64,000 nt of DNA from JABDQA01 sp963759125. Lineage in GTDB: Bacteria; Desulfobacterota; Desulfobulbia; Desulfobulbales; Desulfocapsaceae. This document shows, one piece after another, positions 9,065-17,770 of the stretch. A program made the position numbers and the translations under genes. Below the pieces are notes generated by a model. It saw nothing but the letters and a program-made list of their open reading frames with translations. It was not told the DNA's origin and did not search any database. The stretch spans positions 62,001-126,000 of the forward strand of contig CAVWXN010000005.1 of the NCBI GenBank assembly GCA_963759125.1, read 5' to 3'. The first letter of the stretch is position 1; each line of letters begins with the position of its first letter.

Positions 9065-11406
9065 TGAAAGGCGTTGAGCAGCCAGAGAGCCGTCCCAGCA
9101 ATGGCGACGAGGCAGTGACGGACAGAAGCTACGGGTCGAAGCCGCTTGAGCTGGTGGCTATGGCGGCCCTGCTCCTCATTCTTATCTCCCCCCTGATTTA
9201 TCTGATGCGTGACAATTATCGCATCACTGCCGGGTCAGAGCCCGATCTGCATTTCGTCGGCAGCCCTCGCTGTGGCGAGTGCCACAAGAGCTCTTACGAG
9301 AAGTGGCGTGAGTCCCATCACGATCTGGCCATGGACATTGCCACCGAGGAGACCGTGCTTGGTGATTTTAACGAGGCGCGCTACACCGATCCGCACAATC
9401 AGGTGACCAGCAGTTTCTTCAGACGGGACGGGAAATTCATGGTCGCCACCGAAGGGCCGGAGGGGCCGCTGGAGACTTTTGAAATCACCCATGTTTTCGG
9501 TGTATATCCGCTTCAGCAATATTTAATTCCATTTCCCGGGGGCCGGCTGCAATGTCTCAACATCGGTTGGGATGCCCGGGCAAACAAATGGTATCGACTG
9601 CCACCCTACGAGGTCAAGGATACCGACGATTGGCTGCATTGGACCAGGGGCGCCCAGACCTGGAACGGCATGTGTGCCGAGTGTCATTCCACCAACGTGG
9701 TCAAAAACTACGACATCGATTCCGGCAGTTACCGGACCACCTGGTTTGAAATCGATGTGGGCTGCGAGTCCTGCCACGGCCCCGGCTCACGTCATGCCGC
9801 CTGGGCGGCACAACCGCCGCTGGCCCGCTCTGCGGTGGAAAACGCGGAGCTCGCCGTCGCCACCTCAGGGATTACTAGCGAAGAACAGATCGCCATTTGC
9901 GCGCCATGCCACTCCAGGCGATTTCAACTTGGCGACAACCCCCATCTGGCCGGAGACGTGCTCGATGTCATGGTACCGTCACTGCTCGAAGAAGGTCTCT
10001 ATTACCCCGATGGTCAAATTCTCGAAGAGGTGTATGTCTACGGCTCTTTCGTCCAGTCAAAGATGTATCGCCATGGGGTTCGCTGCAGCGACTGTCACGA
10101 CGTCCACAGCCTGCAGCTGCACAAGGACGGCAACGAACTCTGTCTGCAGTGCCACCGGGCCGAAGAATACGACAGCTATGATCACCATTTTCATAAACGC
10201 GAGTTTGAGGGCAAGCCCAGCGACGGACATCTCTGCGTCAAGTGCCACATGCCTGGACGCATTTACATGGGAGTCGATTATCGTCCAGACCACAGCCTGA
10301 GAATTCCCCGTCCCGATCTCAGTCTGGCCATTGACACACCAAACAGCTGCAGCACCGCCGAGTGCCATGGGGACAAACCGCTGAGCTGGGTCAGCGACCA
10401 TTACCAGAGCTGGTATGGAAAAACTCGAAAACCACACTACGGCGAGGTGATCGCAGCGGCCCGATCTGCGGCTCCTGGTGCCGGCGAAAAATTGCGCATG
10501 CTTGCCAGGGACCAGCTGACGCCGGTGCTGGTCAGGGCGACGGCCTTGTCCCTTCTAAGAAACTACCCGGACAGGGCAAACACTGATCTGTTGATTTCCA
10601 GCCTTGGCGATACCGAGAGCCTTATTCGTTATACGGCGATTCGCGGACTCCAGAACCTCGCCCCTTCCGCGAGGCTGGAGCACCTAGCTCCGAAACTTTA
10701 CGACCCGGTCAAGGCAGTCAGGATAGAGGCCGCCGCGGCCCTGGCCGCCATACCGGAAAGCCAGATACGAGCTGATGACCGGGAGGCTTTGCAATCAGGG
10801 CTGGCAGAGTATAGACAGGCCATGCGTTACAATGCTGACTTCGCCCCGCAGCGCTACAATCTGGGAAATCTGGCCGCAGCCCTTGGCAACAACGCTGAGG
10901 CGAGGAGCTTTTACGAGCAGGCCATCGCCATCGACGACCAATTCTACCCAGCCAAGGTTAACCTGGCTATGTCGCTCAATCGACAGGGCGACAACGCTGA
11001 GGCCGAAACCTTGCTGCGCCAGGTGATCGAACAAAATCCGCAGCTCCATGAAGTACGTTACTCACTGGGCCTGCTGCTTGCCGAGTTGGAGAAGTACGAA
11101 GATGCCGCTGCCATGCTTGGCCTGGCCGCCGATGGGATGCCCGGCTATACTCGCCCACGCTATAATCAGGCTCTGGCTTTGCTCAAACTGAAACGATATG
11201 AGGAAGGTGAACGGGCCCTGCTTATGGCGCTCGAGGTCGATCCCGAAAACCGTGAATACTTCTCGACACTTGCCAACCTTTATCTCAATTTCAGAATGAT
11301 CGACCGGGCCCAACAACTCGCCCGTAAGATTCTGACCACCGTACCCGATCATCCCGACGCTGCCCAGCTTCTTGAAATGATCGAACAGGGCGGGAAAAAT
11401 CCTTAA
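9064..11406 (+). CDS. octahaem cytochrome c with HEAT-like and TPR domains
   Basis: Membrane-anchored multihaem cytochrome of about 780 residues. After one N-terminal transmembrane helix (LELVAMAALLLILISPLIYL), seven CXXCH haem motifs can be read (CGECH, CAECH, CESCH, CAPCH, CSDCH, CLQCH, CVKCH) plus one CX3CH (CSTAECH). A helical stretch with HEAT-like repeats follows (about residues 490-580). At least four TPR units come next (for example YNLGNLAAALGNNAEARSFYEQAIAID). The haem region resembles the cytochrome c554/NrfB-like superfamily. The ATG at 9064 overlaps the Rieske stop by one base. In this operon it takes the place of cytochrome c1/f. A GTG one codon earlier is an alternative start. 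Confidence 0.9.
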   Translation: MKGVEQPESRPSNGDEAVTDRSYGSKPLELVAMAALLLILISPLIYLMRDNYRITAGSEPDLHFVGSPRCGECHKSSYEKWRESHHDLAMDIATEETVLGDFNEARYTDPHNQVTSSFFRRDGKFMVATEGPEGPLETFEITHVFGVYPLQQYLIPFPGGRLQCLNIGWDARANKWYRLPPYEVKDTDDWLHWTRGAQTWNGMCAECHSTNVVKNYDIDSGSYRTTWFEIDVGCESCHGPGSRHAAWAAQPPLARSAVENAELAVATSGITSEEQIAICAPCHSRRFQLGDNPHLAGDVLDVMVPSLLEEGLYYPDGQILEEVYVYGSFVQSKMYRHGVRCSDCHDVHSLQLHKDGNELCLQCHRAEEYDSYDHHFHKREFEGKPSDGHLCVKCHMPGRIYMGVDYRPDHSLRIPRPDLSLAIDTPNSCSTAECHGDKPLSWVSDHYQSWYGKTRKPHYGEVIAAARSAAPGAGEKLRMLARDQLTPVLVRATALSLLRNYPDRANTDLLISSLGDTESLIRYTAIRGLQNLAPSARLEHLAPKLYDPVKAVRIEAAAALAAIPESQIRADDREALQSGLAEYRQAMRYNADFAPQRYNLGNLAAALGNNAEARSFYEQAIAIDDQFYPAKVNLAMSLNRQGDNAEAETLLRQVIEQNPQLHEVRYSLGLLLAELEKYEDAAAMLGLAADGMPGYTRPRYNQALALLKLKRYEEGERALLMALEVDPENREYFSTLANLYLNFRMIDRAQQLARKILTTVPDHPDAAQLLEMIEQGGKNP

Positions 11407-11420
11407 ACATTGCTATTCAA

Positions 11421-11466
11421 GGGAACCCAATACTTAATTCGAAATTCGAATTAAGTATTGGGTCCC
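11421..11466. repeat. REP-like palindrome
   Basis: A perfect 18-base inverted repeat (11426-11443 with 11445-11462, one-base centre) extended by GGG/CCC flanks. The arm reads CCCAATACTTAATTCGAA. It resembles the palindrome at 49433-49490 in its GGG-ACxCAATACxTA core. Such GGGxACACAATAC palindromes are typical of REP sequences mobilised by RAYT (TnpA-REP) transposases; that link is from general knowledge. It lies 15 bases after the cytochrome stop and could also work as a bidirectional terminator-like hairpin. Confidence 0.75.
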
Positions 11467-11581
11467 CTCAATTAAGCGATTCCGACCCTGGCGCGATCCC
11501 CTTGATTATCTTCGCACCACCTAATACAATGAGCAGATAGGCAGGAAACTTCACCCCCTCATCTCAGACGACTTCAAGATC

Positions 11582-13747
11582 ATGGCAACTCAAGAATCGA
11601 AGAAGGATTCACCCTCTTTAAAACTGGACAGTCACGAATACTACCTGAACAGGGAATTGACCTGGCTTTACTTCAATCAGCGGGTGCTCCACGAAGCAAC
11701 AGACGACCAGGTTCCCCTTTTGGAACGGGTCTTTTTCGTCGCCGTGGTCGGCTCCAATCTGGATGAATTCTTCATGAAGCGTATCGGCGGACTGAAACAG
11801 CAGGTGGGAGCCGGGGTAAAAAAGCTCACCATAGATGGCATGCTTCCCCAGGAACAGATCGAAGCCTGCTACAAGGTCGCCCAGGATATCCTGATGGAAC
11901 AGCGAAGAATAGAGGGGATCCTGCGGGAGCTGCTGGCCAGGGAACGTATTCGCTTCTGTCGCTACGAGGAATTGACTGCCGCCCAGAAAAAGGAGATGGA
12001 TGGCTATTTCAAACGGGAGATTTATCCGCTGCTTACTCCCCAGGGAATCGATCCCGCCCATCCTTTTCCTTTCATCTCGAACCTCTCTCTGAACATTCTG
12101 GTTGCCACCAGCGAACCAACTTCCGAACACCAGTTCCTCAACCGAATCAAAGTGCCGCTGGGAGTCGGCGTGCCGCGTTTCATCCCGGTGGGGGGGAAAA
12201 ATCTGTACATCACCTTTGAGGATCTGATCGCCAAAAACCTCCAGGAACTCTTTCCCGGTTTAACCATCCACAGTCACGAATATTTTAGGGTCACCCGCAA
12301 CGCCAACACCGACAGGAGGGAAGAGCAGGCCAACGACCTGCTGGCCATGATCGAATCGGCGCTGCGGGACAGAAAATTCGCCGATATCGTCCGGCTCCAG
12401 ACCGCTGACAACATGACCCCCCACCACCGGGGCATGCTGGCGGCTGAGCTGGGCATTGATGAACAGGAGGATGTCTTTGAGGCGCCCGGCATTCTTGCCA
12501 AGCGGGATCTGATGGAGATCTGGAAAATAGACAGAGCAGATCTTCACTTTCCCACCCATCAGCCCTGCGATCATCCGCAGTTGCTGATAGACGAACCAAA
12601 TTTCTTTCATATTCTCCGGAAACAGAAGAACATTCTGCTCCAGCATCCATATGAATCGTTCGACACCTCGGTGGAGCGCTTCCTCAAAGAGGCAAGTACC
12701 GACCCCAAAGTGCTGGTTATCAAGATGACCCTTTATAGGACCGGAGCCGACAGCCGCATTATCCAGTATCTGGTCGATGCCGCCCACAACGGTAAGCAGG
12801 TTGCCGTCGTTGTAGAATTGATGGCCCGTTTCGACGAGTCCGCCAACATAAAATGGGCTGAGGCAATGGAAGAAGCCGGGATTCACGTCACCTATGGAGT
12901 CGTCGGGCTCAAGACCCACTCCAAGGTCATCTTTGTGGTCAGGCGTGACTACAACGGACTAAAACGATATGCCCACATTGGCACCGGCAATTACCATGCC
13001 GGCACCGCCCGGCAATACAGCGATCTGGGGTTGTTAACCAACGACCCGGTCATCTGCGAGGATTTGACCGAGCTGTTCAACTACCTGACCACCGGTTACG
13101 CCCCGGTTAGAAAATATCAGAAAATCCTGCCTTCACCTCACATAATGAAACAGGCGCTGCTGAAGAAAATCGAACGCGAGATCGAACTGCACAGCCCGGA
13201 GAATCCCGGGCTCATCCAATTCAAGAGCAATGCTCTGGAAGACAAGGACATTACCAAAGCGCTTTACCGGGCCTCCCAGGCCGGGGTGCATGTTGACCTG
13301 ATCATCCGCGATACCTGCCGCCTGAGACCTGGAATAAAAGGGCTCTCGGAAAATATCAGGGTCATCTCCATCGTCGGGCGCTTTCTCGAGCATGCCAGGA
13401 TTTTCTATTTCAGAAACAATGGCAGTGAAGAGTATTTCATCGGCTCGGCTGACTTGATGAAACGCAACCTGGAATCACGAGTCGAAGTCGTCACCCCTAT
13501 CGAAGACAAGGGCTGCCAGAATCGGCTCCGGGAAATCATTGATATTCAGCTCAACAACAAACGCAGCGTCTGGGATATGCAGAGTGATGGTGTCTATACC
13601 AAGAGACAGCCAGAGAAAGGGGACGATCCGCGCACCGTCCAGGAGATCCTGATCGAGCTGGCCGAAGAGAGGCTGGCTTCGTCAACCATAGCGAAAAAGA
13701 GAAAATTCAAAAAGCCTCGCAAAGCGGGCAAGCGTAAACGTAACTAA
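11582..13747 (+). CDS. ppk1: polyphosphate kinase 1
   Basis: Polyphosphate kinase of 721 residues, the normal length for PPK1; it makes and degrades inorganic polyphosphate from ATP. The N-terminal domain begins YYLNRELTWLYFNQRVLHEA, followed by the SNLDEFFMKRIGGLK motif. The catalytic core shows the autophosphorylated histidine in AHIGTGNYHAGTARQYSDLG and the conserved arginine motif VIKMTLYRTG. The second PLD-like half carries ARIFYFRNNGSEEYFIGSADLMKRNLESRVEV. The lysine/arginine-rich tail (KKRKFKKPRKAGKRKR) is an addition to the family core. It is a single-gene unit; the REP-like palindrome separates it from the cytochrome operon. Confidence 0.96.
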   Translation: MATQESKKDSPSLKLDSHEYYLNRELTWLYFNQRVLHEATDDQVPLLERVFFVAVVGSNLDEFFMKRIGGLKQQVGAGVKKLTIDGMLPQEQIEACYKVAQDILMEQRRIEGILRELLARERIRFCRYEELTAAQKKEMDGYFKREIYPLLTPQGIDPAHPFPFISNLSLNILVATSEPTSEHQFLNRIKVPLGVGVPRFIPVGGKNLYITFEDLIAKNLQELFPGLTIHSHEYFRVTRNANTDRREEQANDLLAMIESALRDRKFADIVRLQTADNMTPHHRGMLAAELGIDEQEDVFEAPGILAKRDLMEIWKIDRADLHFPTHQPCDHPQLLIDEPNFFHILRKQKNILLQHPYESFDTSVERFLKEASTDPKVLVIKMTLYRTGADSRIIQYLVDAAHNGKQVAVVVELMARFDESANIKWAEAMEEAGIHVTYGVVGLKTHSKVIFVVRRDYNGLKRYAHIGTGNYHAGTARQYSDLGLLTNDPVICEDLTELFNYLTTGYAPVRKYQKILPSPHIMKQALLKKIEREIELHSPENPGLIQFKSNALEDKDITKALYRASQAGVHVDLIIRDTCRLRPGIKGLSENIRVISIVGRFLEHARIFYFRNNGSEEYFIGSADLMKRNLESRVEVVTPIEDKGCQNRLREIIDIQLNNKRSVWDMQSDGVYTKRQPEKGDDPRTVQEILIELAEERLASSTIAKKRKFKKPRKAGKRKRN

Positions 13748-13861
13748 TAAGCCTTTACCCAATAACGTCGCATCAATCTGTAAACTCTCTTGGCAGACGA
13801 AATTGAGAAAAGCTTCTTATGTGCAGTTCTTTCAAGCTGTATTTTAAGTGGGCTGTTAGAG

Positions 13862-13914
13862 GACTAGGCAGCAACCCGGGGCTTCTCCCACAAAGTCCGG
13901 GTTGCTGCCTAGTC
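13862..13914. repeat. perfect 18-bp stem-loop
   Basis: Arms 13862-13879 and 13897-13914 are exact reverse complements (GACTAGGCAGCAACCCGG) around a 17-base loop. It follows ppk1 by about 115 bases and has no T-run, so an intrinsic terminator is doubtful. A REP-type or hairpin-transposon remnant is equally possible. Nothing else of coding character is seen between 13748 and 13989. Confidence 0.6.
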
Positions 13915-13989
13915 AGAAGCTATGATTTTAACTGCCATATAAACCAGACACCTGATTATACAAAAAAAATCAGGGCTAGTTGTTTTCCT

Positions 13990-14132
13990 AAGGCTACCTT
14001 GAAAAATTGAAATTTTCGTTCATAATCAAGGCGCGAATGAAATTTTGCCGCAGGCCGAGTTGATATGTCGAGGATAAAATTTTCATGCGCAACGCGGAGT
14101 TTAGGCGAAAAGCGATTTTTCAAGGTAGCCTT
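13990..14132. repeat. dispersed palindromic repeat, family 1, copy A (full)
   Basis: A 143-base element bounded by a perfect 18-base inverted repeat (13990-14007 and 14115-14132, arm AAGGCTACCTTGAAAAAT). Its inside is a long imperfect palindrome (AAATTTTCG with CGAAAAG; GCGCGAATGAAATTTT with AAAATTTTCATGCGC). The core aligns base for base with the reverse complement of the element at 61643-61791 and partly with 28805-28875. Shared words include CGTTCA-AATCAAGGC, GAGGATAAAATTT and GTTTxGGCGAAAAG. It ends three bases from the rubredoxin stop codon and may serve as its terminator. Confidence 0.8.
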
Positions 14133-14135
14133 AAA

Positions 14136-14345
14136 TTAGATCCCCTCCTCAAGAACAGAGCCTGGACCAGCTAAAGGCCTGAACGTCTTTACGGATGACC
14201 CACAGTGAGGGCATTCCCAACCATCCGGCAAGTCCTTAAATGCTGTTCCAGCAGGCGTATTAGTTTTCGGCTCACCTTTGTCAGGGTCGTAAATATACCC
14301 GCAATTGCTTACTTGGCATTGATACATGTCTTTGGGGTCTGCCAT
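14136..14345 (-). CDS. rubredoxin-like protein with CX4C first knuckle
   Basis: Small iron electron carrier of 69 residues. The second iron-binding knuckle is canonical (CPHCG) and is preceded by the LPDGWEC signature of rubredoxins. The first knuckle is C-QVSN-C, that is CX4C instead of CX2C, followed by GYIYDPDKG as usual. An expanded first knuckle has been described for a second rubredoxin type in Desulfovibrio, as I recall. A C-terminal extension (RPLAGPGSVLEEGI) follows the fold. An AAGGAG site sits a few bases before the ATG. It is probably cytoplasmic, in oxygen or peroxide reduction or another redox role. It is transcribed alone. Confidence 0.85.
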   Translation of the reverse strand: MADPKDMYQCQVSNCGYIYDPDKGEPKTNTPAGTAFKDLPDGWECPHCGSSVKTFRPLAGPGSVLEEGI

Positions 14346-14705
14346 TTAGGATCTCCTTTTAAAATTAATCTCTATAACGCCACAATGTAGTAATATTAAT
14401 TGGTTCTATTTTTTTATTCAACGCATAATCATCGTCTGCAAACTGCAAGAATGCCAAAAGAATATGTAATAAAAGTTGGATAAACGTTGCGTTACAGAAT
14501 AAGGGGAACTAGCTTGAGTGATTTTTCTGTTAGGCTAACGTTCAATTTTGATTGGTCGATTCGCTGACAAGAAATTTGAGAGTACAGACATATCAGGAAG
14601 ATTTTTTATCTGGTTGTGTCTGGCATCTAATAGATATTATTAGAAATATGTTGCGGTTTTAGATTGTCCCCAAGAGCGACTCTTGGTCCTTGTTCTATTT
14701 CTATC
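14346..14705. other. intergenic region with an imperfect inverted repeat
   Basis: No gene is seen. The region is A+T-rich and must contain the rubredoxin promoter. An imperfect inverted repeat has arms 14483-14499 (AACGTTGCGTTACAGAA) and 14525-14542 (TTCTGTTAGGCTAACGTT) around a 25-base loop. I compared it with integron attC sites, but the second core box is missing. Confidence 0.4.
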
Positions 14706-15857
14706 TCATATGACCCGATGGGCACAATCTATCGATATACGGTCAACAACCTCGATACCATAGCCCTCGAGTCCTACGATCTTTTTAGGGTTGTTGGTCA
14801 GCATCGCCATCCTGGTTACCCCTATATCTCTTAGAATCTGTGCGCCGATCCCGTATTCTCGCAAGTCTGCCTTGAATCCGAGCTTCAGGTTCGCCTCAAC
14901 AGAATCAATACCCTCCTCATTTTGGAGCTGGTAGGCTTTTATTTTGTTGGTGAGGCCTATCCCTCTGCCTTCTTGTCTCATGTATAGGACGACACCGCGA
15001 CCCTCCTGGTTGATTCTCTTCATCGCTCTATGCAGTTGTAGACCGCAATCGCAGAGAGATGAGCCAAATACATCACAAGTAAGACACTCTGAGTGCACCC
15101 GAACAAAGATCTGGTCATCCCGGTTGATTTCACCTTTTACCAGTGCGACGTGTTCGAGATCGTCAACGTCGTTTCTATACACGATAGCGGTGAACTCACC
15201 GGCTTGCTTTGTTGGTATCCTTGCCTCTGCGGCCCGGTGGATAAGGACATCCTGGCGCAAACGATACGCTACCAGATCGGCGATGGTGGCGATCTTCATA
15301 TCATGTTTCTCTGCGAACTCCTCCAAGTCAGGCAGTCTAGCCATTGTACCATCGTCGTTCATTATCTCACAAATGACCCCGGCTGCTCTCATACCCGCAA
15401 GACGGGCGAGGTCCACTGAGCCTTCGGTCTGCCCTGTTCTGACAAGTACCCCCCCATCCTTAGCCCTGAGAGGGAAGATGTGTCCGGGGCTGATGATATC
15501 ATAAGGGGTGGCATCGGGGGCTACCGCAGCCGCAATGGTACGGGCCCGGTCAGCTGCTGATATCCCTGTCCTCACACCGGTACGGGCTTCAATACTGATG
15601 GTGAACCCGGTCCCAAACGGCGATTGATTGGTGGGGACCATCATTGGCAAATGCAGCTTATCCACTAAGTCTCCACTGAGAGTCAGGCAGATTAGCCCTC
15701 TTCCGTAAGTCGCCATAAAATTGATTGCTTCAGGAGTAACTGCTTCTGCTGCCATGCAGAGATCCCCTTCGTTTTCCCGGTCCTCGTCGTCTACCAGGAT
15801 AACCATCTTACCGGCTTTGATATCCTGTACGACCTTCTCAATCGAACTGACTGCCAT
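14706..15857 (-). CDS. ribBA: RibBA: DHBP synthase / GTP cyclohydrolase II
   Basis: Bifunctional riboflavin-biosynthesis enzyme, about 383 residues. The N-terminal half makes 3,4-dihydroxy-2-butanone 4-phosphate from ribulose 5-phosphate; it carries DDEDRENEGDL (acidic metal/substrate loop) and the histidine motif SPGHIFPLRAKDGGVL. The C-terminal half opens GTP; zinc cysteines lie in RVHSECLTCDVFGSSLCDCG, and MRQEGRGIGL holds catalytic residues. One family glycine is a cysteine here (ECLTCD). The ATG at 15857 is preferred over a GTG at 15869 because AAAGGTGA lies eight bases upstream. The gene is not beside other rib genes, and I see no FMN riboswitch sequence upstream. Confidence 0.93.
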   Translation of the reverse strand: MAVSSIEKVVQDIKAGKMVILVDDEDRENEGDLCMAAEAVTPEAINFMATYGRGLICLTLSGDLVDKLHLPMMVPTNQSPFGTGFTISIEARTGVRTGISAADRARTIAAAVAPDATPYDIISPGHIFPLRAKDGGVLVRTGQTEGSVDLARLAGMRAAGVICEIMNDDGTMARLPDLEEFAEKHDMKIATIADLVAYRLRQDVLIHRAAEARIPTKQAGEFTAIVYRNDVDDLEHVALVKGEINRDDQIFVRVHSECLTCDVFGSSLCDCGLQLHRAMKRINQEGRGVVLYMRQEGRGIGLTNKIKAYQLQNEEGIDSVEANLKLGFKADLREYGIGAQILRDIGVTRMAMLTNNPKKIVGLEGYGIEVVDRISIDCAHRVI

Positions 15858-16279
15858 ACCTGAACTCACCTTTTTAAAATATTTACGCCGGCTTAAAAAT
15901 GAACATTATCAGCAATATAGACCGAATCGATTGGTGATTACGTCTGACCCGGCACCTATTTTTTAGCCAAGAGCACCTGCAAATATTTGTCAATAATGTC
16001 AACCGCTGCATAAGCCTGGTTTCCCTTATTCAACAGGTTCAACATCGCAGCTGTATAGTGTGTGCAGTGATCGATAGGGGAAAACAGCCTTCTTCACGTT
16101 GATTGACCTGCTTCTCGTCAAAGTCATTCAATCTATCCCTTTAACTAGGAGGACTATCTTGAAGTCGTTTTCTGTAATTCAGAAGCGTCTGGAAAACTAA
16201 TGACGATCTTAAGGCGCTGTTCCTGTATGCCGTTGGATATTAAAACTGGCATCCCTTGAATGGCTGTCGCAAAACACGT
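15858..16279. other. intergenic region with traces of decayed reading frames
   Basis: No intact gene. On the minus strand about 15962-16140, two frames joined by a single shift would give a helical peptide (NDFDEKQVNQREEG, then IDHCTHYTAAMLNLLNKG and a tail ending LQVLLAKK). On the plus strand an AGGAGG site at about 16147 precedes a TTG-started peptide, KSFSVIQKRLEN, whose stop is followed in another frame by DDLKALFLYAVGY. Both look like broken small genes or relics. I recognise neither. Confidence 0.35.
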
Positions 16280-17770
16280 TCAGCAGTGTTTGTTGACCAT
16301 GGATTTCCAAACCTCATAACTTTCCAAGAATCCATCTGAATTGGGATTGGGTTCAAAATATTGGGTTGTTGCGCGGAGTTTCAAAAGCTCATCAAGATCT
16401 TTGTAAATTCCGGTTTCAAGCCCAGCCATGTATGCTGCCCCCAGCGCTGAAACTTCTTCAATTCCAATTGTTGAAACCCTTACGCCCAGTAAGTCAGCAA
16501 TCATTTGCATGAGCCAGTGGTTATTGGTCATCCCACCATCGACTTTTAACTCAGATAGGATGATGCCACTGTCTTTTTCCATAGAAGAAATAACGTCTTT
16601 TATCTGATAGCCAACGGATTCAAGGGCAGCTCGAATGACATGCTTCCTATTGACACCGAATGTAAGCCCCACAATCGATGCACGTGCGTCCATCTTCCAG
16701 TGCGGAGCCCCCATTCCACTAAATGCCGGTATAAGATAAACCCCTCCGTTGTCATCCAGACTGCTGGCAATGGATTCAGTTTCAGAACTTGATGAGAGAA
16801 GTTCCAGCTGATCTCTCAGCCACTTGATGGTAGCACCGCATGTTACAATGATTCCCTCCAAGGCATAATCAAGACGATCTTCAATGGACCAGCAAATAGT
16901 TGTGACCATCCCATGGTCTGAAGTCGACGGTGATGACCCTGTGTTGCAGAGAATGGATGAACCTGTGCCTAGGGTTGCTTTTGCCTGACCTGGTTGAAAG
17001 CAACCCTCGCCAAAGGCTGCTGCATGAGAGTCACCTATCATTGCAGTAATTGGAACTGGTTTTGGGAAAATGCCACCGAAATCTGATAAGCCAAACATAA
17101 ATGTAGAGGGAACAGCCTTTGGAGTACATATGCCCTCAGCGCCGAATGCCTTTATTAGTGTGTCATCCCAGTCAAGGGTGTGGATGTTGAAAAGGAGTGT
17201 TCGAGCTGCATTGGTAAAATCAGTAAAGTACGATCGACCATTGGTCAGTTTGAAGAGAAGCCAGGTGTCAATAGTACCAAAATATGCATCTCCACTGGCG
17301 ACAGTTTCTCGTACCTTGGAAGAATTTTCTATAACCCAGGCAAGTTTTACCCCGGAAAAGTATGGATCAAGTATAAGGCCGGTACTCTTCTTGATTTCGT
17401 CCTCGACATAGGTCCCTTTTAACCTTTCACAAACCGGAATGGAGCGTTTACATTGCCAAACGATTGCATTGCAGAGCGGTGTTCCCTCTTTGTCCCATAA
17501 TAAGAACGTTTCCCGCTGGTTTGATATGCCGACGGCGGCTATTCGGCTCAATATATTCGGGTTGTTTTTTTCCGCCTTGGAGAGGCAAAGATTGACTGAA
17601 GCAAGTGTGTTCTCATAAAGCTCAACGGGGTTCTGCTCAACAAAGCCTGGCTGAGGAAAGAGTGAGAGAGATGGTACATCCCCCCTCGCTAAAATTTCGG
17701 CTTTCTGGTTAAACAGGACGGACTTGGTGCCGCTGGTACCCTGGTCGATGGCCAGAATGAGTTCACTCAT
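16280..17770 (-). CDS. FGGY carbohydrate kinase, glycerol-kinase-like
   Basis: ATP-dependent sugar kinase of 496 residues, close to GlpK in layout. It has DQGTSGTKSVLF at the N-terminus, NQRETFLLWD and IVWQ for the polyol site, GLILDPYFSGVKL, and the ATP-site LGTGSSILCNTG and DGGMTNN motifs. In place of GlpK's GDQQ the active-site motif is GDSHAAAFGEG. The aspartate is kept, but the next residues differ, which fits a substrate other than glycerol. The ATG overlaps the stop of the transketolase C-terminal gene by four bases. In this operon it probably phosphorylates a ketose that the split transketolase then cleaves. Simple glycerol kinase remains possible. Confidence 0.85.
   Translation of the reverse strand: MSELILAIDQGTSGTKSVLFNQKAEILARGDVPSLSLFPQPGFVEQNPVELYENTLASVNLCLSKAEKNNPNILSRIAAVGISNQRETFLLWDKEGTPLCNAIVWQCKRSIPVCERLKGTYVEDEIKKSTGLILDPYFSGVKLAWVIENSSKVRETVASGDAYFGTIDTWLLFKLTNGRSYFTDFTNAARTLLFNIHTLDWDDTLIKAFGAEGICTPKAVPSTFMFGLSDFGGIFPKPVPITAMIGDSHAAAFGEGCFQPGQAKATLGTGSSILCNTGSSPSTSDHGMVTTICWSIEDRLDYALEGIIVTCGATIKWLRDQLELLSSSSETESIASSLDDNGGVYLIPAFSGMGAPHWKMDARASIVGLTFGVNRKHVIRAALESVGYQIKDVISSMEKDSGIILSELKVDGGMTNNHWLMQMIADLLGVRVSTIGIEEVSALGAAYMAGLETGIYKDLDELLKLRATTQYFEPNPNSDGFLESYEVWKSMVNKHC

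Noticed and set aside
14483..14542. Possible integron attC site
   Set aside because: One GTTAGGC box fits the R box consensus, but the matching RYYYAAC box on the other arm is absent, and there is no integrase or cassette array.
15858..16279. FMN riboswitch upstream of ribBA
   Set aside because: None of the conserved FMN element words are seen on the minus strand upstream of the start.
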